Below, piece after piece: positions 14,122 through 15,838 of a DNA stretch of 15,838 nucleotides. Every line of letters begins with the position of its first letter. The first letter of the stretch is position 1. The notes under the pieces are model-generated. The model was not told the origin of the DNA. It made no database searches and saw only the letters and a list, made by a program, of their open reading frames with translations. The stretch lies in assembly GCA_910589635.1 (NCBI GenBank), contig CAJUTD010000040.1, forward strand, positions 1-15,838, given 5' to 3'. A program made the position numbers and the translations under genes. This DNA is from an uncultured Lachnospiraceae bacterium. Lineage in GTDB: Bacteria; Bacillota; Clostridia; Lachnospirales; Lachnospiraceae.

Positions 14122-14145
14122 ACGGCAAGGCCTAAGCCTTGCCGT
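14122..14145 (-). terminator. Hairpin terminator after the BlaI-BlaR1-DUF4321 operon
   Basis: ACGGCAAGGC (14122-14131) and GCCTTGCCGT (14136-14145) form a perfect 10-bp GC-rich stem with a 4-nt loop, 28 nt past the DUF4321 stop. On the minus strand it is followed by TTAAATTT, a broken T tract, so termination may be leaky or assisted. It separates this operon from the pap promoter. Confidence 0.65.
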
Positions 14146-14173
14146 CGTCAACCATGTAGCCGTCAATTTTTTC

Positions 14174-14431
14174 CTACCGGACTAATAACCGGTAGATGAT
14201 AAAAGATATGATGATTCCGATTATACTTGCAATATTGATTTTAATTGTCAACCCCAGTGTCAACACAAACACGCCCAAATCCAGTACCAACGGACTGGTA
14301 ATACCAAACACCTGCCCATAATCCAGCCAGCTCAGCGCAGAAATCCCGCTGCAATAGCTGCCAATGACCGTTCCTATCACAAGACCGATCAGCATAACGA
14401 TTATGATAATCCATGAACTCTTACTCCTCAA
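14174..14431 (-). CDS. DUF4321 small membrane protein
   Basis: This 85-residue protein is nearly all hydrophobic. A first membrane segment (about 6-26, WIIIIVMLIGLVIGTVIGSY) is followed by the loop SALSWLDYGQVFGITSPLVLDLGV, and then a second hydrophobic region (about 54-80) with LGLTIKINIASIIG near its start. The loop and the LDLGV...LTLGLTIKINIASIIG pattern match the DUF4321 family of clostridia, whose function is unknown. The start codon is TTG at 14431, set by an excellent AGGAGG 7 nt upstream; no in-frame ATG exists nearby. It follows the BlaR1-like gene by 24 nt and is probably co-transcribed with it. A hairpin lies downstream. After the TAG stop the frame stays open for 13 codons to a second TAG, which is probably chance. 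Confidence 0.8.
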   Translation of the reverse strand: MRSKSSWIIIIVMLIGLVIGTVIGSYCSGISALSWLDYGQVFGITSPLVLDLGVFVLTLGLTIKINIASIIGIIISFIIYRLLVR

Positions 14432-14455
14432 CCCTTTTCCTCCTATTATCTTTGA

Positions 14456-15535
14456 CTATTGAAAATAAACATAATAAGTGCCATTCACACATTTTATACG
14501 ATAAGAACTCCCGGCATCTTCCGGTATTTCTGAACCCTTCCCGCTCCCGCCAGAAGATATTTCGTAATCCGGACGAATGACAAACGAATAAGAAGCAAAA
14601 ATAAGCATACCAAATACCAGGAACCAGGAACCTGTAAATACAAGGTTCCTCCTTTTGTGTCCGCGGCTGGCAGAAACAATCTTAAACCGTTCAATAATTT
14701 CCGATTCATAATTCTTCGAGACAAGAGCTGTTGTCCCATAAAACGCTTTTGCCTGCCTCTTGGCCTCCGCATGTTTGAGCATTGTCACAATGGTCGTCAA
14801 ATATTCCGCCTTTTTCGCATTTCCCATATGTTCGGTCACATCTAAATCACATTTAATCTCCAACACCTGCGCTAAGTCCCTTTTCAACAGATAGATAGCT
14901 GGATTCCACCAGAAAACACACCAGTAGATATGTATGAAAGCTTTGATTAGCAAGTCCCTGTTTTGGAAATGCGTGTATTCATGCCGCAGAATAAAATACA
15001 GCTGCGAATCACTATATTCCGCATCTGGCAACAGAATAGATTTTCGGAAAATACCCGCCCCCATAGGTATACTTATTCGCGCACTGCGCCGTATGGTAAT
15101 TTTCATCTGCTTTGTACTGGCGTTCAGGACGCGGTTAAATACCCGCTGGCACTGTTCGTCGTCGCGCACGCTGTAGGTAGAAAACTCTGCCATTGCCCTC
15201 GCGTATTGCCAAGCAAAATGGAGCATCAGCGCCACAGACACAAGCGCCCATAACACAGCCAGCGCCGGCAGCACGGATATTTGCGACGTCCCACCTCCAT
15301 CCCGGCCAGCATCTGGGTAAAGGCCGCTAAAAATCTCACTGGAAGGGATTTGCCTGGTAAATGAGAATTCATAGGGAACCAGCATCCGCACAATGGAAAA
15401 CAGGTACAAAAACAGCAAATTGGTAATTCCAAGCTGCCGGATAAAAAAATGTTTCTTGCGGCAGAAATAATTAAACGCTGCCAGCACGCTGCTCCATATC
15501 ACAGACATCAATAATGAAAAAAGCGTAACCTGCAT
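14456..15535 (-). CDS. BlaR1/MecR1-family M56 membrane metalloprotease without penicillin-sensor domain
   Basis: The 359 residues have membrane segments at about 1-22, 34-54, 89-110, 196-215 and 299-319. The zinc-protease site HEYTH (185-189) is followed by the third ligand region LEIKCD (Glu226 to Asp230), as in M56 peptidases. BlaR1 and MecR1 use this site, after a signal from outside, to trigger loss of their repressor. Here the part after the last membrane helix is only about 40 residues, so the roughly 250-residue beta-lactam-binding domain is absent and the signal must be something else. Dibasic residues Arg295-Arg296 lie in the loop before the last helix, near where Staphylococcus BlaR1 is known to self-cleave; a match is speculative. 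The ATG at 15535 follows the upstream repressor stop by 5 nt, with AAAGGAG inside the end of that gene, so the two form a repressor-sensor pair. Confidence 0.88.
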   Translation of the reverse strand: MQVTLFSLLMSVIWSSVLAAFNYFCRKKHFFIRQLGITNLLFLYLFSIVRMLVPYEFSFTRQIPSSEIFSGLYPDAGRDGGGTSQISVLPALAVLWALVSVALMLHFAWQYARAMAEFSTYSVRDDEQCQRVFNRVLNASTKQMKITIRRSARISIPMGAGIFRKSILLPDAEYSDSQLYFILRHEYTHFQNRDLLIKAFIHIYWCVFWWNPAIYLLKRDLAQVLEIKCDLDVTEHMGNAKKAEYLTTIVTMLKHAEAKRQAKAFYGTTALVSKNYESEIIERFKIVSASRGHKRRNLVFTGSWFLVFGMLIFASYSFVIRPDYEISSGGSGKGSEIPEDAGSSYRIKCVNGTYYVYFQ

Positions 15536-15540
15536 CTCTA

Positions 15541-15838
15541 TTACTCCTTTGAGTCCGTATTCTTCAGCTCTTCGATAATGTCCTCTAATTGTTTGACTAA
15601 CCCTTCACTATCAGTCTCTCCGGTCTCATTCACCATCGCCACTGTGACTGCCGCAATTGAATTACTGTCAATGCCTTTCGACATTACAAGTTTTGCGGCG
15701 TACTGCTCTTTGGTGACTGCGGGAATAAACTGCCTGGCGTACTGTGTCCCGCACTGCACTGTACCGCAGACCTTTATCATCCCCTTTTTTAACAGTGAAC
15801 GCAACATAATATGTATATAATTTCCGTTCCAGGAACGG
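15541..15838 (-). CDS. BlaI/MecI-family transcriptional repressor (C-terminal 98 residues, 5' end outside window)
   Basis: The frame is open through the window edge. An internal ATG exists at 15807, but the in-frame residues before it (RSWNGNYIHI) are also typical of this family, so the gene starts outside. RSWNGNYIHIMLRSLLKKGMI matches the recognition helix and wing start of BlaI/MecI winged-helix proteins. ARQFIPAVTKEQYAAKLV matches the linker to the dimerisation helix, and VKQLEDIIEEL matches the C-terminal helix. Such proteins bind as dimers to dyad operators upstream of their own operon and target genes and are cleaved when the partner protease is activated. The operator would lie outside the window. 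The next gene, 5 nt downstream, is the M56 protease, which strongly supports the assignment. The C-terminal helix region is short and divergent. Confidence 0.82.
   Translation of the reverse strand, partial: RSWNGNYIHIMLRSLLKKGMIKVCGTVQCGTQYARQFIPAVTKEQYAAKLVMSKGIDSNSIAAVTVAMVNETGETDSEGLVKQLEDIIEELKNTDSKE

Noticed and set aside
14131..14173. In-frame extension after the DUF4321 stop: 13 sense codons to a second TAG, reading EKIDGYMVDDGKA, suggesting stop-codon readthrough
   Set aside because: An open stretch of 13 codons is expected by chance about half the time, its end is part of the terminator hairpin, and nothing around the TAG suggests programmed readthrough.
15541..15807. Stand-alone 88-residue hypothetical protein starting at the ATG at 15807
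   Set aside because: The reading frame continues upstream to the window edge with residues typical of the BlaI/MecI recognition helix, so the ATG is internal.

Overview
The window looks like chromosomal DNA of a spore-forming, low-to-mid GC Firmicute, most likely a Lachnospiraceae-type clostridium. The evidence is a SpoVT sporulation regulator behind a sigma-G-like promoter, a DUF4321 small membrane protein, a BlaI/BlaR1-type pair, YhaO/YhaN-type DNA-repair genes and strong AGGAGG-type ribosome binding sites. The taxonomic call is inference from gene content. No tRNA, rRNA, CRISPR array, insertion sequence or phage gene was seen.

Layout, left to right. (1) 1-1051, minus: N-terminal part of a secreted LamG-domain protein, probably a large extracellular carbohydrate-active protein, cut by the window edge. 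(2) 1052-1368: a two-way regulatory region with a probable promoter for the LamG gene and three 11-bp direct repeats ahead of the ABC transporter. (3) 1369-4883, plus: a two-gene MacB/BceAB-like ABC exporter, ATPase plus an 8-TM permease with two large ectodomains. Its 3' end overlaps the convergent gene by 6 nt. (4) 9654-4878, minus: a tight operon of a SbcD/YhaO-type metallophosphoesterase, a short membrane-anchored YhaN-type ATPase and a class A penicillin-binding protein. (5) 9655-9878: a divergent promoter region with a 16-bp palindrome between the two -35 elements. (6) 9879-10931, plus: a membrane-anchored NodB polysaccharide deacetylase with a consensus sigma-A promoter. (7) 14093-10945, minus: pap (two-domain PPK2), a soluble PocR-domain/chemoreceptor-tip protein, and spoVT. 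(8) 15838-14122, minus: C-terminal part of a BlaI/MecI repressor, an M56 BlaR1-type membrane protease lacking the penicillin-sensor domain, a DUF4321 protein, and a hairpin.

A cell-envelope theme recurs. The PBP polymerises and crosslinks peptidoglycan, the deacetylase may modify glycans, the BlaI/BlaR1 pair senses a membrane or wall signal, and the ABC exporter resembles antimicrobial-peptide resistance pumps. Whether these genes share regulation cannot be seen here. Most of the window is recognisable core gene content. The strongest unexplained signals are regulatory: the 11-bp repeat array at 1291-1323 and the palindrome at 9734-9749. Next are three unusual architectures: the short YhaN with membrane segments, the soluble PocR-chemoreceptor hybrid and the BlaR1 without a sensor domain.
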